This document shows positions 1 through 7,282 of a stretch of 36,141 nucleotides of DNA, piece after piece (within the stretch, counting starts at the first letter, position 1; each line of letters starts with the position of its first letter). Below the pieces are notes generated by a model. That model worked only from the letters and a program-made list of their open reading frames with translations. It was not told where the DNA came from and did not search any database. The translations under genes were made by a program, and so were the position numbers. The DNA comes from Chloroflexi bacterium RBG_19FT_COMBO_55_16 (GTDB lineage Bacteria; Chloroflexota; Anaerolineae; Anaerolineales; UBA4823), in the NCBI GenBank assembly GCA_001795335.1, contig MGOK01000151.1, forward strand, positions 37,371 through 73,511. Reading direction: 5' to 3'.

Positions 1-234
1 CTCACCCGCCACGACGCGCACCAGCTTTCCTTGCGGCTGGCGGATTTGGTAGTGCAGGCCGCGCAGGATGCCCTCTTCCGATCCGGAATGGTTATCCTGC
101 ACAAAACTCTCTGGAATACCAGCAGTGGCAAAGCGCTGGGCGTGATAAGTCTCTATAAAAAAGCCACGCTCATCGCCAAATACATCCGGCTCAATCAAAA
201 TTACATCACCGATAGCAGTCGGAGTAAATTTCAT
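1..234 (-). CDS. rfbC: dTDP-4-dehydrorhamnose 3,5-epimerase, N-terminal part (cut by window edge)
   Basis: RmlC epimerises C3 and C5 of dTDP-4-keto-6-deoxyglucose on the way to dTDP-L-rhamnose. The first 78 codons are visible and run off the left edge. The translation has the family landmarks in order: IEPDVFGDERGFFIETY (residues 14-30), FVQDNHS (44-50) and LRGLHYQ (57-63), where H61 matches the family's active-site base, then QGKLVRVVAGE. The ATG at 234 follows a GGAG five to six bases upstream, which supports this start. It is the last gene of the minus-strand series seen here, 36 bases after the GT-C gene. Other rml genes are probably just beyond the left edge (inference). Family identity is clear; only completeness is unknown. 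Confidence 0.93.
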   Translation of the reverse strand, partial: MKFTPTAIGDVILIEPDVFGDERGFFIETYHAQRFATAGIPESFVQDNHSGSEEGILRGLHYQIRQPQGKLVRVVAGE

Positions 235-270
235 GGATCTCCAAGAAGAAAAATTAATGCCAATTGTAAT

Positions 271-1833
271 TTATTTAGAGCAGTGATAAACGTTCAAGTC
301 ACGTCCATAACCATATTGGCTTCCTGGAAATTTCTTAACTTGGACGCAACTCTGCTTCAAATATCCTCCTTCGAGATCGGTGAAGAGCCCGTCGTGCAGA
401 ACGAGATAGTCAGGCCGGTAAGATTCAATCGCCCAAACAGCTGCGTCCTCGTAATCCGTCTCAGCGGTCATCCGTTGTGCAATCTGAGGTTGGAGCAGGC
501 CAGCGAAGTCGACCATGGGTCTTTGAGCAAAATAACCGATGATTCCTACTTCCAGTGCCCCCACCTTTTCTTCAGGCAAAGTGTTGGCGTTCAGCCATTC
601 ACCGATCGCCCGATAGATAGCAAAGCGATTGTCCCTATCGAGCTTTGTAGTCACAACATCCCACCCCTGGGCAATCACGAGAAACCCAAATAGAACTACC
701 CCAATCACAGAAGGCAGGTGGTTAACACCAAACCAATGGCCAAGGATCCTAGATTTTTTATTGCCGATCGCTGATGGCTGACGGCTGAGGGCTGACAACT
801 GATCTCTACCCGCTGAGGTCTGTTTGCTTATATCTGATGGCAGACGGCTGAATTGTGATGGCAGATGGCGGACAGCTGCGATCCCCAACCCTATTGCAAC
901 CACAAAACCAGGCACGAGCGGTGTGTAATACCAAAAATAGCGACTTACCCCCAGGATCGAATAAGAAACAAAATACAGCACCGACCATAGCAAGAATATG
1001 ATCCAGGTGCTTCCCTTCCAAAGAGCAAAAACAAGCCCTGCAACCGCAATAATAGATTCGAGCGTGTAAGGCCAGGAAGCATACCAGCCCAGGATGGTAA
1101 AAAATCCTGCAAAGAACTGCTGGCTGATAGCCATGGCACCCTGATGTTGCTTAGCAGCCAGGGTGACCGGCAAAGGCGAGCCAAAATAAGCCCAGGCGAA
1201 AATACCCCAACCCAACAGGATGGCCAGGAAAATCGCTGTCGCTTTCCATGGGATCGGCTTTCGCTGCCGGATTAAATAATCAAACCCCAACACCACTGCC
1301 ACTAATGCCCCGTCTGGCCGAGCTAATGTGGCCAAACCTGCAGAAATCGCAGTCAAAGAATAGCGACCTCGAGCATAGAAGGCAAAAGTCGCCAGGCACA
1401 ATGCCAAGTAAATTGGTGTTTCTGAGCCAACCGTGATCAGCAGGAGAGGAAAAGTTGGGTAAAGCATCAGCCCCGCCCATCCCACCATGGGCGATTTCCA
1501 GGTATGAGACAGCTCCCACAGGGATAAACCGCCCAGCGCCAGGCAAAAAGCGCCGAGCAGATTTGCATAAGCAGGAAGGTAAGCCCCCAGGAACGCTAAA
1601 GGGCTCAGCAGCAAAGTATACAGAGGCGTTGTCGTGCTTAAGATGCGTTCCCCCGGATTATAAACGAACCCCTCTCCGTTAGCTAGGTTCTCAGCATATC
1701 GGTAAGTGATGAATGGATCGTCATAAGCCCAGCCAGACAAGAAAATGAATAGGATAGTTGTCATCAGCAATGCATAGACAATCATGCCCACCACTTGCCA
1801 CCTTGAGTATCTGGAATTGCGAATTGCTTCCAT
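271..1833 (-). CDS. GT-C family integral membrane glycosyltransferase with in-frame heptamer-repeat insert
   Basis: About 520 residues with many hydrophobic segments. Just after the first membrane helix lies DDPFITYRYAENLANGEGF (residues 38-56), followed by VYNPGER. An acidic pair in this first external loop is typical of GT-C glycosyltransferases that use polyprenyl-phosphate sugars. The closest pattern I know is the family around mycobacterial AftB and related arabinosyl/mannosyl enzymes; donor and acceptor are unknown. Residues about 318-355 (RLPSDISKQTSAG...SRQPSAIG) are encoded by a period-7 DNA array at 770-881 and form a hydrophilic linker between two membrane segments. The start is uncertain: ATG 1833 lacks a Shine-Dalgarno and its first codons contain GCAATTC twice, while Met17 (1785) follows GGTGG. 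It shares the loop motif with the plus-strand gene at 21256-22878. Confidence 0.8.
   Translation of the reverse strand: MEAIRNSRYSRWQVVGMIVYALLMTTILFIFLSGWAYDDPFITYRYAENLANGEGFVYNPGERILSTTTPLYTLLLSPLAFLGAYLPAYANLLGAFCLALGGLSLWELSHTWKSPMVGWAGLMLYPTFPLLLITVGSETPIYLALCLATFAFYARGRYSLTAISAGLATLARPDGALVAVVLGFDYLIRQRKPIPWKATAIFLAILLGWGIFAWAYFGSPLPVTLAAKQHQGAMAISQQFFAGFFTILGWYASWPYTLESIIAVAGLVFALWKGSTWIIFLLWSVLYFVSYSILGVSRYFWYYTPLVPGFVVAIGLGIAAVRHLPSQFSRLPSDISKQTSAGRDQLSALSRQPSAIGNKKSRILGHWFGVNHLPSVIGVVLFGFLVIAQGWDVVTTKLDRDNRFAIYRAIGEWLNANTLPEEKVGALEVGIIGYFAQRPMVDFAGLLQPQIAQRMTAETDYEDAAVWAIESYRPDYLVLHDGLFTDLEGGYLKQSCVQVKKFPGSQYGYGRDLNVYHCSK
770..881. repeat. Period-7 degenerate repeat array, GCTGAYG type, 16 units, inside a CDS
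   Basis: Read on the plus strand in one uninterrupted register: gctgatg, gctgacg, gctgagg, gctgaca, actgatc, tctaccc, gctgagg, tctgttt, gcttata, tctgatg, gcagacg, gctgaat, tgtgatg, gcagatg, gcggaca, gctgcga. Eight units keep the CTGA core; the others are decayed. On the minus strand it is read as heptapeptide-like blocks (LPSQFSR, LPSDISK, QLSALSR, QPSAIGN) in the membrane glycosyltransferase. A seven-base unit gives the same heptapeptide in all three frames of a strand, which helps explain why the gene stays open. Confidence 0.85.
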
Positions 1834-1853
1834 ATATAACGGTTAAGCGAATC

Positions 1854-2837
1854 CTATTCCTGCAGGAGAACCATCGGGATTAAGAAATGATAAATTTCAT
1901 CGCCGATGAAAGGACGCGCAGGCGAGAAGAAGCTGTCCCAGATCAAAGGTGAAATCGTTATCGCGTAATCGGTGAGGTAGGAGGTGTACCATTCACCCTC
2001 TGGGATTTGCCAAACCTCATGCGCCCAACCCAGACGAAACGGCTCAGGACTCTCCCATGGCCCAGACGGGCTTGCCCCAATCCGAAATATTTCTCCTTGG
2101 CTTGAATCATTATAGAAAAGGTAATAAACCCCATCGTAAATAGTTATCGTGGGACTCTCCGGAATCGCCTGGTCCGACAGAGGAAGGATGGTCCTACCCC
2201 AATCTTTCCATGGCCCATAGGGTGTTGTAGTGGATGTCGCTAACCCAACAATGCCACCATCAATATCCATACCCGTGTAATACAAGTAATAAGTCTCCTC
2301 TGCGACGAGAACAGTTGGATCCCGGCAATCAGCCCAACGCCCCTCCTCCCAGAGCATTCCCTTGTGATCGGGCTGAAAAATCATTCCGTGCGTTTCCCAG
2401 GATAAAGGGTCGGCCGGGTTGGTGGAAGTTGCCAGCATGATACTTTGGGTAAGTTTTCGCGTCACGCCGGTGTAAACCATGTAAAAAACACCCCCTTCCT
2501 CCCAGACATATGGCGCCCAAATCGCGACTTCATCCCAGCTGCCAGGAGAATGCTCGGTCAGAATTGGCGACATTTCCTCCCAAACACACATATCAACCGA
2601 CCGCGCATAGGCAAATTGGGTCTGTCGCGAGACATAAATGGCGACCAGATAATAATACCCATCAAACCAAAACACACTGTGATCTTTCAAACCAAAATCT
2701 TCTGGAAACCAACCCAGGGGATCGCACTCAGCCATATCTGAATCTGGATGTGCTTGAGCTGGTACGAGCCTCAAGGCCGCCAGAGAAACGAATCCCAAAA
2801 TCAGCGTAAGAATAATTGTTAAACGCACCAACGGCAT
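1854..2837 (-). CDS. Secreted GH43-like five-bladed beta-propeller protein (putative glycoside hydrolase)
   Basis: The 327-residue protein starts with a signal peptide: charged start, hydrophobic stretch at residues 5-24, and a likely cut after AQA at 27-29. The mature part has repeated propeller-blade signatures such as DGYYYL, GVFYMVYTG, ETYYLYYTG and DGVYYLFYND. Three acids sit where GH43/GH62-type enzymes carry their catalytic triad: D52 (GLKDHSV), D173 (CRDPTV) and E227 (IPESPTI). GH43 enzymes usually cleave arabinofuranosyl or xylosyl bonds; the substrate here is unknown. It follows the Wzm/Wzt exporter with only 4 bases between them, so it may trim or remodel the exported glycan outside the cell (inference). 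A non-catalytic sugar-binding propeller is the alternative. Confidence 0.75.
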   Translation of the reverse strand: MPLVRLTIILTLILGFVSLAALRLVPAQAHPDSDMAECDPLGWFPEDFGLKDHSVFWFDGYYYLVAIYVSRQTQFAYARSVDMCVWEEMSPILTEHSPGSWDEVAIWAPYVWEEGGVFYMVYTGVTRKLTQSIMLATSTNPADPLSWETHGMIFQPDHKGMLWEEGRWADCRDPTVLVAEETYYLYYTGMDIDGGIVGLATSTTTPYGPWKDWGRTILPLSDQAIPESPTITIYDGVYYLFYNDSSQGEIFRIGASPSGPWESPEPFRLGWAHEVWQIPEGEWYTSYLTDYAITISPLIWDSFFSPARPFIGDEIYHFLIPMVLLQE

Positions 2838-2841
2838 GTTT

Positions 2842-3633
2842 TCAACTGGTTTGACTTCGCCGATAATCCTGGATCACTTCATTTGCATTACCAATCGCTT
2901 CCAGATAACCATGGTTGATCCAGGCCGCGCGGTGACACAAAGCCTCGATCATATCCATGCTATGCGAAACAAATAAGATTGTGGCACCTCGGTCGCGGAA
3001 TTCCTGCATGCGCGCGAAGCTCTTGCGTTGAAAGGACTCATCGCCCACCGAAAGAACTTCATCAACCAGGAGGATATCCGGTTCCACATCCGTTGCAACT
3101 GCAAAGCCAAGGCGAGCCCACATCCCAGAGGAATAATTACGCATGGGGACGTCGATAAAATCCCAGAGTTCGGCAAAATCAACAATGTGGCTAAATTTTT
3201 CTTCCATGTCCTCACGAGTAAAACCGAGTAAGGCTCCGTTTAAGAAAACGTTCTCCCTACCTGTTAGATCGGGGTGGAAGCCAGCGCCGAACTCTAGCAG
3301 AGGAGCGACTTTGCCTCTGACCACAACTCGGCCTTCCGTGGGTCGTAACACGCGCGCCACTAACTTTAACATCGTACTTTTTCCAGCCCCATTCTGGCCG
3401 ATGATCCCAATCATTTCTCCCGTGGAGATAGTCAGGTTTACGTTGCGCAGAGCCCAAAAATCGCGATGCATGATTTTCCCCTGTAACAGGCGGATCGCGT
3501 ACTCCTTAAAGGTCGCTATCCTTTCTGATGCGACGCGATAACACACCCCCACCCCCTCCAGGTGGATGGCTTCCTGTTGGCGCTGAGGCTTAATTTCTTC
3601 TACGCTAACGCTAGACGCGGTATGCAAATTCAT
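2842..3633 (-). CDS. wzt: Polysaccharide ABC exporter ATP-binding subunit, short Wzt type
   Basis: ATPase of the Wzm/Wzt class, which drives export of lipid-linked polysaccharide through the inner membrane. In 263-residue numbering it has Walker A GQNGAGKST (79-87), signature YSSGM (167-171), Walker B ILLVDE (187-192) and the switch His (VSHS, 224). FGAGFHPDLTGRENVFLNG is the usual Wzt/TagH stretch after Walker A. An upstream in-frame start at 3678 exists, but ATG 3633 is preferred because GGAAAGG lies just before it and MNLHTA opens a normal N-terminus; it overlaps the permease gene by 23 bases. The protein ends soon after the nucleotide-binding domain, so it lacks the C-terminal glycan-binding domain of E. 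coli O9a Wzt. Confidence 0.93.
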   Translation of the reverse strand: MNLHTASSVSVEEIKPQRQQEAIHLEGVGVCYRVASERIATFKEYAIRLLQGKIMHRDFWALRNVNLTISTGEMIGIIGQNGAGKSTMLKLVARVLRPTEGRVVVRGKVAPLLEFGAGFHPDLTGRENVFLNGALLGFTREDMEEKFSHIVDFAELWDFIDVPMRNYSSGMWARLGFAVATDVEPDILLVDEVLSVGDESFQRKSFARMQEFRDRGATILFVSHSMDMIEALCHRAAWINHGYLEAIGNANEVIQDYRRSQTS

Positions 3634-4444
3634 CTGCCTTTCCAGTGAACACCAACCACCCGACCAGGAGCGTAACAAAGGAGATTCCTCCTGCTACAAG
3701 CACTTCAGACCAATCTGGTACCTGACCACTGTATACAGGAGCACGGAACAAGGTGAGCAGATAATACATTGGATTGAGACGCATAATCCATGACCGGTAC
3801 GGTTCTGGGAGGATTTCATAGGAATATATCACTGGACTAAGATACATCCAGGCGGTCAACACAATCTGGTACATCTCGGCAATATCAGCGAAATAGATTG
3901 CTATTGTCGATATCAACAACCCCAACCCCAATGCAAACATCGCTAGGAACAGCATTGGGACCGGTATTAAGAAAATCGTGGACTTGATCGGGACGCCTGT
4001 TACCAGCATAACAAGCAGTAGAGGTACCAGGGAAAGGACTAAATTCACCAATCCTGTCCCCGTCGCAGACACGGCAAAAGCCGTGCGCGGCATGTATATT
4101 CGCCTCAGCAGGCTGCCTCCCCAGACAAGATGGATAATTGCAGCGTTAGTTGTTTGAGCGAAAAAGTTCCAGGCCACCAACCCGCTCAACACATAAGCCG
4201 CGTATCCCTCCTTATTAGCCCCAAAAACGTGGGAAAAGACGATCGTCAGGATGATCATCGTCCCTAATGGATTTAACATCGTCCAAGCGACACCAAGGAC
4301 AGACCGTTTGTAGCGCGTCAGGAGGTCTCGTCGAACAAACTGGACGACCAGGTAACGGTATTGGAATATGGCCCGAATCTCTTCCAGGGCCGTCGATCGC
4401 TGCTGGGCAGAATCATACACTGCGAACTGATCGGCTTTATTCAT
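3611..4444 (-). CDS. wzm: Polysaccharide ABC exporter permease (ABC-2 type)
   Basis: The 277-residue membrane protein belongs to the TagG/RfbA/Wzm family. The N-terminal amphipathic part FVRRDLLTRYKRSVLGVAW and the following NPLGTMIILTIVFSHVFG are typical, and the later LSPVIYSYEILPEPYRSWIMRLNPM matches the conserved periplasmic re-entrant region before the last helices. It forms the channel with the ATPase whose gene overlaps its 3' end. Usual length for the family is 255-280, so it is complete. This pair implies synthesis of the glycan on a lipid carrier in the cytoplasm and ABC-dependent export, rather than Wzx/Wzy; no flippase or polymerase gene is visible in the window. Confidence 0.93.
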   Translation of the reverse strand: MNKADQFAVYDSAQQRSTALEEIRAIFQYRYLVVQFVRRDLLTRYKRSVLGVAWTMLNPLGTMIILTIVFSHVFGANKEGYAAYVLSGLVAWNFFAQTTNAAIIHLVWGGSLLRRIYMPRTAFAVSATGTGLVNLVLSLVPLLLVMLVTGVPIKSTIFLIPVPMLFLAMFALGLGLLISTIAIYFADIAEMYQIVLTAWMYLSPVIYSYEILPEPYRSWIMRLNPMYYLLTLFRAPVYSGQVPDWSEVLVAGGISFVTLLVGWLVFTGKADEFAYRV

Positions 4445-4525
4445 TCTTTATCTCCAACTTATCTGACGCGCTCGCAGATTTTATTTGGCATTCGAACAAA
4501 TGCAGAATGAACCTGCGGGCAATGG

Positions 4526-5320
4526 TCAATTGAATACCTGTCTCAACCATACCTTCATCCGCAATGGCAGCCAACCAAAAATCAGCGGCCGGATGGTGGC
4601 CTTGAACCTCAACCAGGAAAGCCAGCTACCCCCTTGTCGGCGATGGACGAGCACCATCTCTGGCCAGCAGAGACTGCCCTTTGAGGCGGTTTTTGAGCTT
4701 CCATGCAATCTGAAATTTGCCCACAGGCGCGATGTATAGATGATCGGCGAGATACGGGATAACCGCACCCATAAGTCGTAGTCCATCGCATCATGAAATG
4801 CGGGATCTAATGGCCCAACCTGCTGCCAGAGGCGAGATCGAAAGAAGGCTGATTGCTGAGGTACATGGACATAACCCCGCATCAAACGACGATAATCCGT
4901 CTGCCGGGCCGGGAACTTCCCGATCACTTTTCCGGTTTCATCGATCAGGTTGGCATCCCCGTAGACCATCCCAACCTCTGGATGCGAGCCAAGAAATGCG
5001 ACCGCCTCGGAAACCGCGCCGGGTAAATAAGTATCATCGGAATTCAGCCAGGCCAATATCTCTCCCTTCGCCCGGGCAAACCCCTTATTAATGGCATCGG
5101 TCTGCCCCTGGTCCGGCTCAGAAATCCACCCGGCTAACCGGTCTGAATAGCGCCGGATGATCTCTCTACTGCCATCCGATGAACCGCCATCTACAATGAT
5201 ATATTCCAGGTGCGGGTAATCTTGTTCCAGCACCGAGCGGATGGTTTCTTCCAAGAAATGCCCCTGGTTATAGGAAGGGGTGACAATTGAAACCAGAGGT
5301 TTATCGATTACTGAATCCAT
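4526..5320 (-). CDS. GT2 family glycosyltransferase (first of two sister enzymes)
   Basis: Cytoplasmic GT-A enzyme of 264 residues. It has the opening strand VSIVTPSYNQGHFLEETI (10-27), the nucleotide-binding DGGSSDGS (44-51), SEPDQGQTDAINKGFA (67-82) and the metal-binding acidic motif LNSDD (92-96). These mark the GT2 subgroup common in O-antigen and capsule loci. Donor and acceptor cannot be read from sequence. It aligns without gaps over its first 130 residues with the GT2 encoded at 6278-7282, so the two are paralogues that flank a sulfotransferase gene. It is shorter at the C-terminus than its sister. It ends 81 bases before wzm. Confidence 0.9.
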   Translation of the reverse strand: MDSVIDKPLVSIVTPSYNQGHFLEETIRSVLEQDYPHLEYIIVDGGSSDGSREIIRRYSDRLAGWISEPDQGQTDAINKGFARAKGEILAWLNSDDTYLPGAVSEAVAFLGSHPEVGMVYGDANLIDETGKVIGKFPARQTDYRRLMRGYVHVPQQSAFFRSRLWQQVGPLDPAFHDAMDYDLWVRLSRISPIIYTSRLWANFRLHGSSKTASKGSLCWPEMVLVHRRQGGSWLSWLRFKATIRPLIFGWLPLRMKVWLRQVFN

Positions 5321-5331
5321 AACTTAAAGGA

Positions 5332-6273
5332 TCATTCCCAATCTTGGTCCGTGTAATAATGCGCTGACACATCCGTGGTCAAAGAGCGGATGCGATCGAT
5401 CTCCTCTACGGTCAGGCGACGTTTCCAGTTCGCCAAGTTAGCGCGGCTGTCCAGGCGAACCGAATGGACGGCACGGCGCGAGACTTCTCCAGGATTCTCA
5501 GGATTACTGGAATTCAAGATCGCTTGTTGCACTTGGGGAGAATAATCCAACCCCAGGTTGTTATACAATTCTCGATACCTTGCGAGGGGGTCAATCGACA
5601 AATCCTCATGGCGCATGACAATGAATTGTGGATAACGCTCTTTAAGACAGCCAACTACCTGGTAAATTATCCGCCAAAGTAAACTACCTTGCATGACTAT
5701 ATCATCTGGAAATCTATGCGCTGTTTCCATCTCTGCCCGATAAGGTTCCAACCAATTGCGCATTAACAGTGGCTGCGTAAGCAGGTGACCAAAGTCGAAG
5801 TCCCAACCCAGACGGATTAAACTGCTGGTAAAGGCGGCTGGGTGGCGCACGACAATTACCACCGCGCATCCGAGCTTCTCAACAAACCAGCTGGCAGAGA
5901 AGATCGCAAATGGGTCTTTGAGCACCGGGCGCTGGTGAAGAACCTTACCTTTCAGGAATATGTTCCAGTCGCGCCACATCCTTAATCCATCTTTGACAGA
6001 ACGCAGTGATTTGATTTCAGCCCAGGTATGATAACGATAATCAAGCGTTTCCTGTAAAGCAGGCAAGAACTCCGCTTCGTTATCTTCACAGATGTAAGTG
6101 TACCAGTGACCCACTGGAACGCGCATCACGCCCGGGCGATGCCAGAGGTTGAGCGGTTCGCTGATAAAAGCCGTATGGCGGTTTGCAGTGAGCATCTTCC
6201 CCACCCAGGTTGTCCCAGAACGGTGTACGCCGGTCACGAGGATAGCTTGCCTGTGATGATAAATTTGATTCAC
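5332..6273 (-). CDS. PAPS-dependent sulfotransferase family protein
   Basis: 313 residues. The PAPS 5'-phosphosulfate loop is VTGVHRSGTTWVGKML (13-28, core HRSGTTW). The 3'-phosphate-binding element is VVIVVRHPAAFTSSLIRL, with R143 and a serine at 150/151. These two motifs define carbohydrate and protein sulfotransferases of the P-loop fold. It would transfer sulfate from PAPS to a hydroxyl or amine on the glycan; the acceptor is unknown. The start is GTG 6273; the next gene upstream ends 4 bases before it. It lies between two sister GT2 genes, suggesting it modifies sugars they add (inference). A PAPS synthetase is encoded at 19262-21052. Confidence 0.87.
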   Translation of the reverse strand: MNQIYHHRQAILVTGVHRSGTTWVGKMLTANRHTAFISEPLNLWHRPGVMRVPVGHWYTYICEDNEAEFLPALQETLDYRYHTWAEIKSLRSVKDGLRMWRDWNIFLKGKVLHQRPVLKDPFAIFSASWFVEKLGCAVVIVVRHPAAFTSSLIRLGWDFDFGHLLTQPLLMRNWLEPYRAEMETAHRFPDDIVMQGSLLWRIIYQVVGCLKERYPQFIVMRHEDLSIDPLARYRELYNNLGLDYSPQVQQAILNSSNPENPGEVSRRAVHSVRLDSRANLANWKRRLTVEEIDRIRSLTTDVSAHYYTDQDWE

Positions 6274-6277
6274 GCCT

Positions 6278-7282
6278 TTAACCGTTTTCCTCCAGGCATA
6301 ATCCAGGCCAGTTCTTTAAGCCTTTTTCTCCAGATAATACCGGGCGGCGTTTCTTTTGCGCCCGGAAAAACCAGCGCTCCAGACCTTTGATCCCCATCAG
6401 GCTGAGAAGAGCATAAACCATACGGTGCCAATGATGCAAAGTGTATCCCGGATCCAATTTCAAAGCATGTCCATAGGCTTTAAGCGCCGGACCAGGCTGG
6501 CTTCCATCTAGCAGGTAGCGCGCGTTCAACCGATGCGCGCCCGCAAACACCTGGCGTCTATTTTGCTCAATCATAGGAACGAGCTCTACTTGGGTTTGCA
6601 TCCATGCCAGTAAGCGCATCGTTTCGCGTCCAAACCCCTCCGCCTGGGCTACGTTTTTCGCCCCTGCATGGTGTCGTGCTGCAGCCCAGATCGCTGGAAT
6701 GTGTTTCACGGGCGCCAGACTTGCAAGGCGGATCCACAGGTGGTGATCTAGCATGTAATGGTAATTGAGATCAAGCCCTCTCACCTGCTCGTAAAGTGTC
6801 CGGCGCATAAACACCGCTGGCTGGCAGATGATGCGAAATCCGAGAAAGTCCTTTAATCCCCAGTCCGGAAAAGTGAGAAGATTTAGCAGCCTCCCTTCAA
6901 TATTGATCGTGATTGCGTTTCCAAAAACCATACCGGCTTGCGGATTCTCCTCCAAGGCGATCACGGCCTCATTGACGGCTCCTGGAAGGTAAAGATCGTC
7001 CGAATTGAGCCAGGCGACGATTTCCCCATTTGCCCGCGCCATTCCCTTGTTGATCGCCTCTGCCTGCCCTTTATCCTTCTCCGAGACCCACCACGCTACC
7101 CTGCCAGCGTATTCCTGGATGATCTCGACACTGCCATCTTTAGAGCCTCCATCCACTATTAAATACTCGATATTTGGATAATCTTGCTGAATAACCGAAC
7201 GAATCGTGTCCCTCAAGAACCAGGCTTGATTGAAAGAAGGGGTCACAATCGAAACCAGAGGAGGCTGTTTTTGAATTGTCAT
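6278..7282 (-). CDS. GT2 family glycosyltransferase (second sister enzyme) with C-terminal extension
   Basis: 334 residues. The GT-A domain repeats the landmarks of the gene at 4526-5320 at identical positions: VSIVTPSFNQAWFLRDTI (10-27), DGGSKDGS (44-51), SEKDKGQAEAINKGMA (67-82) and LNSDD (92-96). About 90 extra residues follow after position 240. They include HRLNARYLLDGSQ and LKAYGHALKLDPG, which read like one or two TPR-type helical units, and a basic tail. The ATG overlaps the stop of the upstream membrane glycosyltransferase in an ATGA, so the two are translationally coupled. Sugar specificity is unknown. Confidence 0.9.
   Translation of the reverse strand: MTIQKQPPLVSIVTPSFNQAWFLRDTIRSVIQQDYPNIEYLIVDGGSKDGSVEIIQEYAGRVAWWVSEKDKGQAEAINKGMARANGEIVAWLNSDDLYLPGAVNEAVIALEENPQAGMVFGNAITINIEGRLLNLLTFPDWGLKDFLGFRIICQPAVFMRRTLYEQVRGLDLNYHYMLDHHLWIRLASLAPVKHIPAIWAAARHHAGAKNVAQAEGFGRETMRLLAWMQTQVELVPMIEQNRRQVFAGAHRLNARYLLDGSQPGPALKAYGHALKLDPGYTLHHWHRMVYALLSLMGIKGLERWFFRAQKKRRPVLSGEKGLKNWPGLCLEENG

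Noticed and set aside
31..693. Plus-strand open frame of 220 codons opposite rfbC and the left GT-C gene
   Set aside because: It lies antisense to two well-supported genes, has no recognisable domain or ribosome binding site, and its composition is that of a reversed coding strand.
770..881. CRISPR array
   Set aside because: Units are only 7 bases and contiguous, with no 25-40 base repeats or unique spacers, and no cas genes are present.
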